Below are positions 51,098 to 61,600 of a stretch of 64,000 nucleotides of DNA, one piece after another. Each line of letters starts with the position of its first letter. The first letter of the stretch is position 1. The position numbers and the translations under genes are program-made. The DNA comes from Caldilinea sp. CFX5 (GTDB lineage Bacteria > Chloroflexota > Anaerolineae > Caldilineales > Caldilineaceae). The notes under the pieces were generated by a model that ran no database searches, was not told where the DNA came from, and saw only the letters and a list, made by a program, of their open reading frames with translations. The stretch covers positions 1-64,000 of the forward strand of contig QWII01000060.1 in the NCBI GenBank assembly GCA_021405325.1, given 5' to 3'.

Positions 51098-52882
51098 ATG
51101 CAGTCAGCATTTTCGTTATTGACAACCTATTTCTCTCCCCAGTGGCGACGCGTCCTTGTGTTGGCGCTGCTCTTGTTGGGAACCATCGCCTTTCAATTGA
51201 TCAACCCCCAGATCATTCGCTATGTGTTGGATACCGCCCAGGCCGGCGCCACGACAGCGACCTTGGCCTTGGCTGCCCTGCTCTTTATCCTCTTCAACTT
51301 GCTTCAGGCCGGGGCGGGACTGGCGCTCAACTATGTCGGCGAGGATGTGAGTTGGACGGCGACCAACACCCTGCGCGCTGATTTGACTCGCCACTGTTTG
51401 CGCCTGGACATGGGCTTTCACAACAGCCGCACACCGGGCGAATTGATCGCACGGGTGGATGGCGATGTGAGCGAACTCGCCAGCTTTTTCTCGCAACTGG
51501 TCTTGCGGGTGCTCTTTAACGGTTTGCTGATCAGCGGCGTCATCGTGCTGCTCTGGCGGGAGGATTGGCGCATGGGCGCGGCTGCCGGCTTTTATGCGCT
51601 GTTGACCCTGGTCGTTCTGCAAAGCATGCAGCGACGTAACACGCGCTATGCCGGCGCGTTTCGGGCTGCGCAGGCGGCGCTCAATGGCTTTCTGGAAGAG
51701 CGACTCTCCGGGCGCGAAGATGTGCGCGCCAATGGCGGTGAGGGCTATGTGTTGCGGGGCATGGCGCTGGTGCAACGGGTGGCCTATCAGACCGGCTATC
51801 GGGCGCGTATGTTTGGCGTGCTGCTCTTTTCGGTGACACACATGCTCTTTGTGCTGGCGACGGCGCTTGGCTTTGGCGTGGGCATCTACCTGTTCTTGCA
51901 GGGGCAAATCACCATTGGCACGGTCTATCTGGTGGTCTACTACCTGGCGGTCTTGCGCGACCCGCTGGAACAGATCCGCGACCAGGTCAACGAACTGCAA
52001 CAGAGCACCGCCAGCATCCAACGCATTCAAGAACTCTTTGCCCTACAGCCGGAGGTGCAGACCAATGCCAAAGCAACAGCCGCGCGACCAACAACACCAG
52101 GACCGCTCGCCGTGCAATTTGACCATGTCTCCTTCCGCTACGCTGAGCCAAAGGAGGCAACCGCAGCGGACAATGAGACGACGCCGAAACCCGTTGTGCT
52201 ACATGATCTTTCTTTCACCCTGGAACCCGGTCAAGTCTTGGGCTTGCTGGGGCGCACCGGCAGCGGCAAGACGACCTTGACCCGTCTGCTTTTCCGCCTC
52301 TACAACCCGGCCGCCGGGTGCATCCTGCTGGGCGGCAAGGATATTCGTGAGCTTTCCCTGAGTGGGTTGCGCCGCCAAATCGGCATGGTGACGCAGGAGG
52401 TGCAGCTTTTCCAAGCCAGCCTGCGCGACAACATCACCATCTTCAACCCTGCCATTGACGATAAACAGATTCTTGACGTGTTGCGTGAACTGGGGTTGTG
52501 GAGTTGGTACAGCGCACAACCGGATGGTTTAGAAACCCGCTTGCAAGCCGGCGGCGTGGGCCTCTCGGCGGGTGAGGCGCAACTGCTGGCCTTTGTACGC
52601 GTCTTTCTGAAAGATCCGGGGCTGGTGATTCTCGATGAAGCATCGTCACGGCTTGACCCTGCTACTGAAACGTTGCTGGAACGGGCTACCGACCGCTTGT
52701 TGGCGAACCGTACCGGCATTGTCATTGCCCACCGCCTGCGTACCGTGCAACGGGCCGATGCCATCTTGATTCTGGAACAGGGGCGCCTGGTCGAATTTGG
52801 CCCACGCCCACAGTTGGCCGCCGATACCAATTCACGTTTCTACCGACTTTTACAAGCTGGCTTGGAGGAGACCCTCGCATGA
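51098..52882 (+). CDS. ABC exporter, subunit with degenerate signature
   Basis: This 594-residue half-transporter has six TM helices and an NBD with Walker A GRTGSGKTT and Walker B VILDEASSRLD (catalytic Glu present). The signature is LSAGEAQLL instead of LSGGQ. That is the pattern of one half of a heterodimer whose signature belongs to the non-consensus site. Its stop overlaps the next start (ATGA at 52879-52882). It likely pairs with that product, like BmrC/BmrD or TM287/288. Confidence 0.9.
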   Translation: MQSAFSLLTTYFSPQWRRVLVLALLLLGTIAFQLINPQIIRYVLDTAQAGATTATLALAALLFILFNLLQAGAGLALNYVGEDVSWTATNTLRADLTRHCLRLDMGFHNSRTPGELIARVDGDVSELASFFSQLVLRVLFNGLLISGVIVLLWREDWRMGAAAGFYALLTLVVLQSMQRRNTRYAGAFRAAQAALNGFLEERLSGREDVRANGGEGYVLRGMALVQRVAYQTGYRARMFGVLLFSVTHMLFVLATALGFGVGIYLFLQGQITIGTVYLVVYYLAVLRDPLEQIRDQVNELQQSTASIQRIQELFALQPEVQTNAKATAARPTTPGPLAVQFDHVSFRYAEPKEATAADNETTPKPVVLHDLSFTLEPGQVLGLLGRTGSGKTTLTRLLFRLYNPAAGCILLGGKDIRELSLSGLRRQIGMVTQEVQLFQASLRDNITIFNPAIDDKQILDVLRELGLWSWYSAQPDGLETRLQAGGVGLSAGEAQLLAFVRVFLKDPGLVILDEASSRLDPATETLLERATDRLLANRTGIVIAHRLRTVQRADAILILEQGRLVEFGPRPQLAADTNSRFYRLLQAGLEETLA

Positions 52883-54711
52883 GTAATGAAACTTTATCAA
52901 TGACCAACGACCACGCGACTGATGACCACGCGACTAAGCGACCAACGATGTCCACCCTAGCCTTTGTCTGGGCCTTGATCCGTAAAAAGCCGTGGGGTTT
53001 TCTCGGCTACACCGTGGGGTGGAGTGCGTTTTCGCTGCTGAATTTAGTGCCTGGCCTGGTTGAGCAACGGATTTTTGATGCCTTGACGGGAGCCGCCGCA
53101 GCCACGCGGAGTGTCTGGACGCTGCTTGCTTTCTTTGTCACGGCTGAGATCGTGCGTGTGCTGGCGAACTATCTGGTGCGCATCAGTGATATTGCCTTTC
53201 AAGAGCCGCTGCGGGCTATGTTACAACTGAATTTGTTGGCATGCGTCTTGCAACGACCGGGGGCGCAGCCGTTGCCCTTGTCCACCGGCGAAGCAGTCAG
53301 CCGCTTTGGCGATGATGTGGCCGAAGTCAAAGACTTTCCCATGTGGTTCCCCGACATGTTTGGCAAGTTCCTTTTTGCCCTGGTGGCGATCATCATCATG
53401 GCGCGCATCAACTTGACGATGACCCTGGTCGCCATTGGGCCGGGGTTGGTCGGCTTGTGGGTGGCGCGCATTGCCTGGGCGCGTCTCCTGCGCGCCTACG
53501 AAGAGAGCGCCCGCGCCCGTGATGCCGTCATGGGCTTTCTCGGCGAAATCTTCGGCGCAGTGCAGGTGGTGAAGGTGGCCGACGCCGAGGAGCATGTGAT
53601 CCGCCATTTCCACGGCATCAACGAAACGCGGCGCAAAGCCCAAGTAAACGAGCGTTTCTATCACTACCTCTCCCACACCACCAGCGACCAAGGCACGTAC
53701 ATCGGCATTGGTCTCATCCTGTTGCTGGCCGGCCAGGGCATTCGCAGCGGCAGCTTTACCGTGGGTGACTTTGCCCTCTTTATGTACTACATCTGGTTTA
53801 TCACCTGGTTCTTCCGCGATTGCGGCTCGTTCATCGGCGATTACCAGACCCAAGCGGTCTCCCTATCGCGGCTGGAAGAACTGGCCCAAACCGGCGTGCG
53901 CCAGGCCATCCTACCCGACCGCCCCATCTACTTGGACGAAGAGCCGCCGCCGTTGACATCACCCACGAAACGACCGGAGGATCAATTAGCGACGGTAACG
54001 GTGCGCAACTTGACCTATCACCACCCATCTTCCGGGCGAGGCGTTGCGGGTGTTGATCTGACCTTACCGAGCGGCTCCTTCACCGTTGTGACGGGCCGCG
54101 TCGGCGCGGGCAAGAGCACCCTGTTGCGCGCCTTGCTAGGGTTGCTGCCCAAAGATCAAGGCGACATCCTGTGGAATGGCGCACTCGTAACAGAACCGGC
54201 GCTCTTCTTCAAGCCACCCTATTGCGCCTATACCCCTCAAGTGCCACGGCTCTACAGTGAATCATTGCGCGACAACATCCTCATGGGCGCCCCCGCAGAT
54301 TCACTCCCACAGGCGCTTGAAGCGGCGGTATTGGAACAAGACATTGGGCAGTTGGACAAAGGGCTGGATACTATCGTCGGGCCGCGTGGCGTGAAACTCT
54401 CCGGTGGACAGATCCAACGCTCGGCGGCGGCGCGGATGTTTGTGCGCGAGGCGGAGTTGCTAGTCTTCGATGATCTGTCCAGCGCCCTTGATGTGGAGAC
54501 CGAGAAGCTCATGTGGGAACGGCTCTTTGCCCGGCGCAATGGCGAACAGGCGCCAACCTGTCTGGTTGTCTCCCACCGGCGGGCGGCATTGCAACGGGCC
54601 GATCAAATTATCGTGCTGAAAGATGGCCGGGTTGAAGATGAGGGCCGGCTGGATGAATTGCTGGCTCGCTGTACGGAGATGCAACGACTCTGGCAAGGGG
54701 AGGTAAAGTAA
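52879..54711 (+). CDS. ABC exporter, subunit with degenerate Walker B
   Basis: This 610-residue half-transporter has Walker A GRVGAGKST, canonical signature LSGGQIQRSAAARM, and Walker B LLVFDDLSSALD, in which Asp replaces the catalytic Glu. With the upstream subunit (Glu present, LSAGE signature) this gives one consensus ATP site (upstream Walker/this signature) and one degenerate site. The first 25 residues (NDHATDDHATKRPT) come from a short tandem DNA repeat. Translation is coupled by the ATGA overlap. Confidence 0.9.
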   Translation: MSNETLSMTNDHATDDHATKRPTMSTLAFVWALIRKKPWGFLGYTVGWSAFSLLNLVPGLVEQRIFDALTGAAAATRSVWTLLAFFVTAEIVRVLANYLVRISDIAFQEPLRAMLQLNLLACVLQRPGAQPLPLSTGEAVSRFGDDVAEVKDFPMWFPDMFGKFLFALVAIIIMARINLTMTLVAIGPGLVGLWVARIAWARLLRAYEESARARDAVMGFLGEIFGAVQVVKVADAEEHVIRHFHGINETRRKAQVNERFYHYLSHTTSDQGTYIGIGLILLLAGQGIRSGSFTVGDFALFMYYIWFITWFFRDCGSFIGDYQTQAVSLSRLEELAQTGVRQAILPDRPIYLDEEPPPLTSPTKRPEDQLATVTVRNLTYHHPSSGRGVAGVDLTLPSGSFTVVTGRVGAGKSTLLRALLGLLPKDQGDILWNGALVTEPALFFKPPYCAYTPQVPRLYSESLRDNILMGAPADSLPQALEAAVLEQDIGQLDKGLDTIVGPRGVKLSGGQIQRSAAARMFVREAELLVFDDLSSALDVETEKLMWERLFARRNGEQAPTCLVVSHRRAALQRADQIIVLKDGRVEDEGRLDELLARCTEMQRLWQGEVK

Positions 54712-54836
54712 GTAGCGCTTTCGCTAGATGACGCGCCCCGGCATAGGCCAGCGGCAGCTTGCCGGATCGCGTTGAATGCGCTACACTGTGCGGGTTGCAA
54801 GTCACTACAGTCATGACGAGAGGAGCAAACACTGTC

Positions 54837-55664
54837 ATGTCCACCACAACCGTCTGGCCGTTTCCGTGGCCGCCGGAAGCCATTGCCCACTATACGGCCC
54901 ACCGCACCAACACGCCGCCCCGGATTGATGGGCGCTTGGATGACGCCTGTTGGCAGCGCGCCCCGCGTTCGCCCCGCTTTGCCGATCTCATCACGGGGCA
55001 ACCGGCGATCCATGCCACCCACGCCGCGCTCTTGTGGGATGACAATGCGCTCTATGTCGGCTATTGGATTGAAGAACCCTTTGTCGAAGCGACCTTGACC
55101 GCACGGGACGCGCTGATCTACGAAGACAATGATGTCGAATTGTTTGTGGCGGGGCAGGATGGCTATTACGAATTGGAGATCAACGCCTTTGGTGCGATCT
55201 ACGAGGTTTTCTTTATTTGGGAAGAAGCCTTTGTACGCGCCGGCTATGACCGGATGCCTGAGTTTGCCCGCAACCGGGAAGGGGTGCGCCCCTTTGCCGG
55301 CGTCGGCTTTCAACCACACCCGCGGGGCCAACGGATTGGTTATTGGAACTGGGATTTTCCCGGCTTACGCAGCGCCGTCCACATTGATGGCACCCTCAAC
55401 CACAACCAAGACCGCGACCGGGGCTGGACAGTGGAGCTAGCGCTGCCCTGGTCCGGCTTTCGCGCCCTGGCCGCGCCCGATGGCCGCGCCTTACCCCCGC
55501 GCAACGGCGATGTGTGGCGCATGGATTTTTCGCGTTTCAACCAATACAAAGCCGCGCCTCCCGCCCAAGATTCGGGGGGCTGGGCGTGGAGTCCCCATGG
55601 CGTTTGGGATTCGCACATCCCCGAACTTTTTACGCACGTCCACTTTTCCACTGAAGCCGTATAG
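54837..55664 (+). CDS. CBM9/DOMON-like carbohydrate-binding domain protein
   Basis: This 275-residue protein starts with PRIDGRLDDACWQRAPRSPRF and continues with ALLWDDNALYVGYWIEEP, VELFVAGQDGYYELEINAFGAIYEVF, WTVELALPWSGF and GDVWRMDFSRFNQYK. All are the order of strands in CBM9-like domains found in carbohydrate-active and DUF1083-type proteins. No signal peptide or membrane segment is seen, so it may act in the cytoplasm or be exported by an unknown route. GAGGAG lies 12 nt before ATG 54837. Confidence 0.78.
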   Translation: MSTTTVWPFPWPPEAIAHYTAHRTNTPPRIDGRLDDACWQRAPRSPRFADLITGQPAIHATHAALLWDDNALYVGYWIEEPFVEATLTARDALIYEDNDVELFVAGQDGYYELEINAFGAIYEVFFIWEEAFVRAGYDRMPEFARNREGVRPFAGVGFQPHPRGQRIGYWNWDFPGLRSAVHIDGTLNHNQDRDRGWTVELALPWSGFRALAAPDGRALPPRNGDVWRMDFSRFNQYKAAPPAQDSGGWAWSPHGVWDSHIPELFTHVHFSTEAV

Positions 55665-55697
55665 CGCGGCGGTTTGTCGAATCACCTTGTCATCCTG

Positions 55698-58600
55698 TCA
55701 CTCCTCCACCGCCCCCAACGCCCGCAACGCCGCCTTCTGTGCTTCGCTGATGCCGGTCACACCGGTGATGTTCATCCCGGCGTAGGGGCCTGGCATGGGC
55801 AGAACGGACAACGGCTCGCCCGTCTGGCTATCCCAGAAGCGGATGGTCTCATCTTCGCTAGCGCTTGCCACCAATGCGCCATCGGCGCTAAAGGCCACGG
55901 CGAGTACATGGTTGCTATGGCCCAGCAATGTGCGGATCTGGCTTTGGTTTTGCAGATCCCATAAACGCACGGTATGATCAAAGCTGGCGGTAGCCAGGCG
56001 CTGCCCATCGGGGCTGAAGGCCACTGACTGAATCCGGTGTTGATGCCCCGGCAACAAAAGAGGCGGCGCAACTTCTCCCACTTGCCAAACATATAGGATG
56101 GTGTCATGACCGACTGCGGCTAGCCGTGTACTGTCTGGGCTAAAGGCCAGCGCCCGCAAGACAACGGTCTCGTTTTCTAACGCTGGGTGGAATTGTTGAC
56201 TGGGGAGATGCCAAAGCCGCACGCGATTTGGTTCACCGCCAAAGGCCAGATATTCCCCATTGGGGCTAAAGGCCACTGCCCACACCACCTGGGTGGCAGC
56301 GTCCCAGGTGCGAATCAGTGCGCCGCTGGCCACATCCCACATGCGCACACGGCAATCTTGGCCCTGGCCGTTGCTGGCATCGCGCAGGTAGATATGGTGG
56401 TCGTCGCTCGCGCTAGCGACGAGGCGACCATCAGGGCTAACGGCGACCCGCCAGATAAAGCTGGTGTGACCCGTCCACGTTTGCAAACAGCGGCCGCCGC
56501 CGACATCCCATAGCCGCACGCGTTGATCATCACTGCCGCTGACCAGCAGGCGACTATCCGGTGAAAAGGCAATCGACTTGACGGCTTTGACATAACCATA
56601 GAGGGTGTAAAGCAACTGGGTGCTGCGCAGATCCCAGACGCGAATGGTGCGGTCAGCACCGGCGCTGGCCAACGCGTGGCCATCCGGGCTGAAGGCTAGA
56701 GCGCGCACCCAACCCCGATGATCATCAAAACGCGCCAATGGTTGACCAGAGAGAGCAGCAGGCCCCATCGCCCACAGCCGCACACTATGATCGTCGCTGC
56801 TGCTAGCTAAAAGCTGACCATCCGGGCTGAAGACCACGCGCCAAACCTCGGCGCGATGACCTGACAACAGGTGAACCGGCTGCCCTGTGACACAACGGCC
56901 GACGGCGTCCAATGCCCAGAGGTAGATCGCCCCATCCGCGTGACCACTGGCCAGGGTGCGACCATCCGCGCGGAAGCTAAGGTCGCGCGCAATTGCCGGC
57001 GTCTCTGCCAGGCTTTGACGCAGTGCAAGACTTCCCGTACTCGCATCTATATCCCACAAATGAATTCGTCGGTCAGACGCCCCAATCGCCAGCGTCTTGC
57101 CATCCGGGCTAAAGCGGAGCGTATGGATCTGCCCAACACTAAGAGTTAGTTCGCTGAGGCGACGCCTGGCGCCCAGATGCCAGAGAGAGAGCCAACCGCT
57201 ATCTTTGGCGAGGGCCAATAACTCGCCTTGCGGTTGAAGCGCAACCAGGTTGAGCAAGTTGCTAAGTTCGTTGTTGTGATAGAGTAACCGTAGGGGTAGC
57301 GCAGCCCCCGCTTCGCCTGCCGCCGCGTCGTTCACATCCGGCCCGACCTGCCACACCGCCAGCGGGAGGTCATGGCTGTAGCTGATCAGGGTTTTACCAT
57401 CATCAAGAAAGCACAGCCAGCCTACAATATCGCCATGTCCCTTCACGTTGGCCAGCAGTTGACCGTCGCTTGCGCGCCAAAGCCGAATTTCGCCATCACT
57501 AGTACCGGCAGCCAGGAAGCGTCCATCGGGGCTGTAAGCCAATGCGCGAACGATGTCGAAGGTGTCGGTAAAGGCGGCGCTGCGCAGATCGGCATTGGTG
57601 AAGTTGAAGTGCGACAGCGTTTTTTCCCGTAGATAGGGTTGCCAGACACAAAGATTGGAAAAGTCGTAACTCGTCAGGTCAAGCCCCAAGGCGAGCAATA
57701 GATTGAGCAGATTGCCGGCCGCATAACCGGGCGTGTGTGGGGCAAGCTTGCGTAACAGGTCAAGCAATTCCTGGCAGCGCGCCAATAAACTGGGCTGTCC
57801 CAATTTGCGCAACAGTTGCTGCGCCACCGGTTGCACGATCAGCCGCTGCTGGCTTTGCCGCACATATGCTTTGGTTTGCGCTTTGAGCAGGGCGAAACGA
57901 TTCAGGAAGGAATTTACCAATTCGGCATTACGAATTACAGGATTTTCGTCAAAGGCATTGCGTAATTCGCCTTCGATTTCCCTACACACCCGCGCCACCA
58001 AATACTCCGTCGCATATTCGATGATTACATTTTGCAGTGTAAAACCACTGTCGCGCTTTTCGAGGAGGGAGCGATTTTGCAACGCTTGCAAGGCTTCCAG
58101 CAGCGGGGCAGTAGCGACAGGTTGGACAAAATTGCTGCGCAAGACCGGCACGGTGATCGCTTCGCGTTCAATCGCCAGCCAGACTAAAATCTCCTGTTCC
58201 AGTGGCGAGAGGCGCGCAAATTGTTGATCCAAGATCAGACGCATTCCGTCAAAGATCTGCCCCTCTTCTTGTTGGAAAGCCGCGACATCCCCGCCGAAGA
58301 AATCGGCAATCGTGGCCGCCACAATCTGCAAGGCCAGCGGATTGCCGGAGTAGTTTTCGACAAGTTGGGCAGCTTCGGCGGCGGTGGTGTGGAGGCCGTT
58401 GCTTGCCAACAGGGCATGACCGGCCGCTTGATCCAAACCGTTCAGCGGCAACACGCGGATCCGTCCGCCCGTACTCTGCGCCTGGCGCCCAGACCGTAAC
58501 AGGGCATAGGGCTGTTCGCGACTGGTCAATAGCAGACAACTTTGGTGGTCACTGCTCGCCAGCCGCTGAAAGAGTTGGTCATAGTCTTCATAGCCGGGGC

Positions 58601-61600
58601 GCGATACCCCAGCGCGACTCTGTGGCTGACTACTGGGCAGGTCAACTGCAAAGATACTTTCCACATTATCCAGAACGAGCAGACAGCGCTCTTGTTGTAG
58701 GTAGGTCAACAAGAGGCGCAGTTGTTCATCCAAAGAATCGGGCGGTGTTGTCAAGGTCTGGCGCGAGAGAACTTGCAGCCAATTGCACAATAGCTCGCTG
58801 AGGGGCGGGGCATTGAGCAACGAGCGCCAGATGACCACCTGAAAATTGGGGGCAACCGCTTTGGTCACCGCGGCGGCCAGGGTCGTCTTGCCCATACCGC
58901 CCATGCCCAGGATCGAGATCAGTTGCGCCGGCACGCGGCCATCGGTCGTCGGGGTCAACCAGGCGGTCAACTGCGCCACTTCCGCCGTCCGCTCGACAAA
59001 AAAGTCGACCATGGGCATTTCGGCCCAGTCGTAAAGCGCAGAAGGGAAGACAGGAAGCCCTGCCGCCTGCCCCCCCAGTGTCCTCTCTTCTCTCTTCTTG
59101 TCTTCCTGTCTTCTTGTCGTCTTGTCTTCTTGCGCCTGCATCGCGGTATAGGCGGCAACCAGGTCGCGATGCAGCGGGACGGCCGTTAAAAAGCGCTGGC
59201 GGCTCTCCTCATCTAGCCTGGCGGCATCTTGTTGCAGCAAGTCGTGGCCTTGTTGCAAGATGGTGGCTGCGCGCGAGTCGGCATTGGCGGCAAGCACGCG
59301 GTAACAGGTCCAGTAGATGAAAAAAGGATTGTTATAGCCAGCGTGTGGTTGCTCCGCCAAGATGGGCAGAATGGCCTCGACCTGGCTTTGCGCGACGGCA
59401 AGATCGCCCTGTGCCAGGGCAATCTGCGCCAGCCCGGCTTGCGGTTCGGCGGCCAATGTCTGCGCCCCACCCAGCGGGTTTCCGGCGCCGGCAAATTGTT
59501 GGAACGCGGCGAGCGCTTGCTGAAAGGCCGCCGTGGCCGCTACCCACTGGCCCACCGCCGCACGGGTATGGCCCAGGATGAGGGCGGTATCGGCCACCCG
59601 GAAGAGAATATCGCCACTTTCGATCAACTGGTTGGCCTGTTCGGCATAGTGAAGCGCCTCATGACCGGCCCCGGCCGCGTGCGCCTTGAGTGCAGCCGCC
59701 AGATGATAATAGAGTTGACACTCTTTGATTAACTTGACGCGCGCCAGGAGCTGGCTAAGCTGTTCGTGGCGTTGGGCCGCCGCCGCCTGATCACCGAGTT
59801 GCGTATGGAGGCGGATCAAGGTGGCTGCAATGGCCGCCTCCTCATAGGGCGCAGCCAGCTCTGTCGCAATCGTCATGGCCTGCTCCAGGAGCCGGCGCGC
59901 CGTTGCGTAGTCGCCGCGCAGACGGGAGACCCCGCCTAACCCTTCCTGGGCCAGCATTTCCACCCGGCGATACCCCAATGTGCGCGCCAGATCGAGCGCG
60001 GCGCGCCAGCCCGCCTCCGCCGCCGCAAAATCATAGAGGAGAAAATTGGTCTGCGCCAGACGAGACAAAGAGAGCAGTTCGCCTTGCCGCTTCCCCAATG
60101 TCTGACAAACCTGCAAGGCCTGCATCAGATAGGCGCGGCTACCGGCATAATCGCCAAAGCTAATCGCATTGCCCCGCAGCGCGTTCAGCGCCATCCAATG
60201 GGCGTCGTGCAAGAATTCGTTCTCCGGCTGGGCCGGTTGATAACGCTGGACAAGGTCAATGGTCTGCCGCCAGAGCGCATCGGCCTCCTGCAATTGACCT
60301 ACCTCTTGTGCGCTGCGCCCTAACACAAAGACGCCAAAGGTTTCCGCGGCCACATCGCCGCTGCCGCGACCCAAATTGATGGCTTCACGCGCCTGCGCCG
60401 CCATCTCTTCGTTGCGCCCCTGGACATAGAGAAAGTTGGCGTGGATCGCCAACAACCGGGCAAGCAAGCGCTGACCTAACAACGCTGTTGCGCCGTCCTC
60501 GGCCAAGCGTACAGGCGCCTGCTGGGTGCGCACCCCAGCAATCGCGGCGGCAAAGCTCTGGCGGCCTTCCGCCTCTAGCCCCTGGAATTGACAAAATTGC
60601 CACCAGGCGTAGAGCGCTCCCTCCAATTCGGCCAGCCGACCGTGGGTGATCGCCCACTGCCAGGCCAGCCGGACATTGTCCAGTTCAACTTGGATTTCGG
60701 CGCTGGCTTCCTTTGGCTCACCCCGCCCCAAACGGCGCCCACGTGCTGCCAGATAGGCCAGATAATATTGCCCATGCTGCGCTGCGATCTGGGCGTCCTC
60801 ACCGGCGTTGCTCAATTCCTCAGCGGCAAATTGGCGCAGCAATTCATGCATGAGATAACGCACCGCGTCGCGTCCGCCCTCGCCCAGCGGGTGGCCGGCG
60901 CTCCGCTCCTGCACCTCATGCCGCTGTAACAAGGATTTATGGAGTAAGCGGGTCAGGAGCGGCAGCGGGGCGCCGGTGACAGCCTGCGCTGCGGCGGGAT
61001 CAAAACCACCGCGAAAGATGCTAATCTGACGCAGGGCGCGCTGTTCCGCCGGTGTCAATAGCCGCCACGACCAGGCAAAGACGGCGCGCATACTACGTTG
61101 GCGCGCCGGCATATCGACCCATGCCGTCGTCAAAAACTCCGCACTCTGGGCGATGGCATCGGCAATGGCCGCCAGCGACAGTGTGCCTACCTGCGCAGCG
61201 GCTAATTCCAAGCCCAAGGGCATCCCCTGCACCAGATCACAGAGCCGCAGCACGACCGCCAGGTTCGCGTTCGTGAGTTGAAAATCGGCTTGCACAAGTT
61301 GCGCACTTTGCACAAAGAGCCGCGCGGCCGAGGCGGTCGTCGCTTCGTCCAGCGTTGCGTTGCGATCCACACTCAGCGGCGGGACTTGGTAAAGCTGCTC
61401 ACTGCGCAATTGCAAGCGTTCACGCGAGGTGACGAGGATCTGCACGCCGGGCGCGGCCTGGAGCAAAGCGGCGACCAGTTCCGCCCCTTCACTTGACTCG
61501 GTCAGGAGTTGCTCAAAGTTATCCAAAATGAGCAACAGCCGTTTGGGTTGCAACAGTTGCGCCAGGGCGGCGCCTAGATCGCCCCCGCTGATCGACAAGT

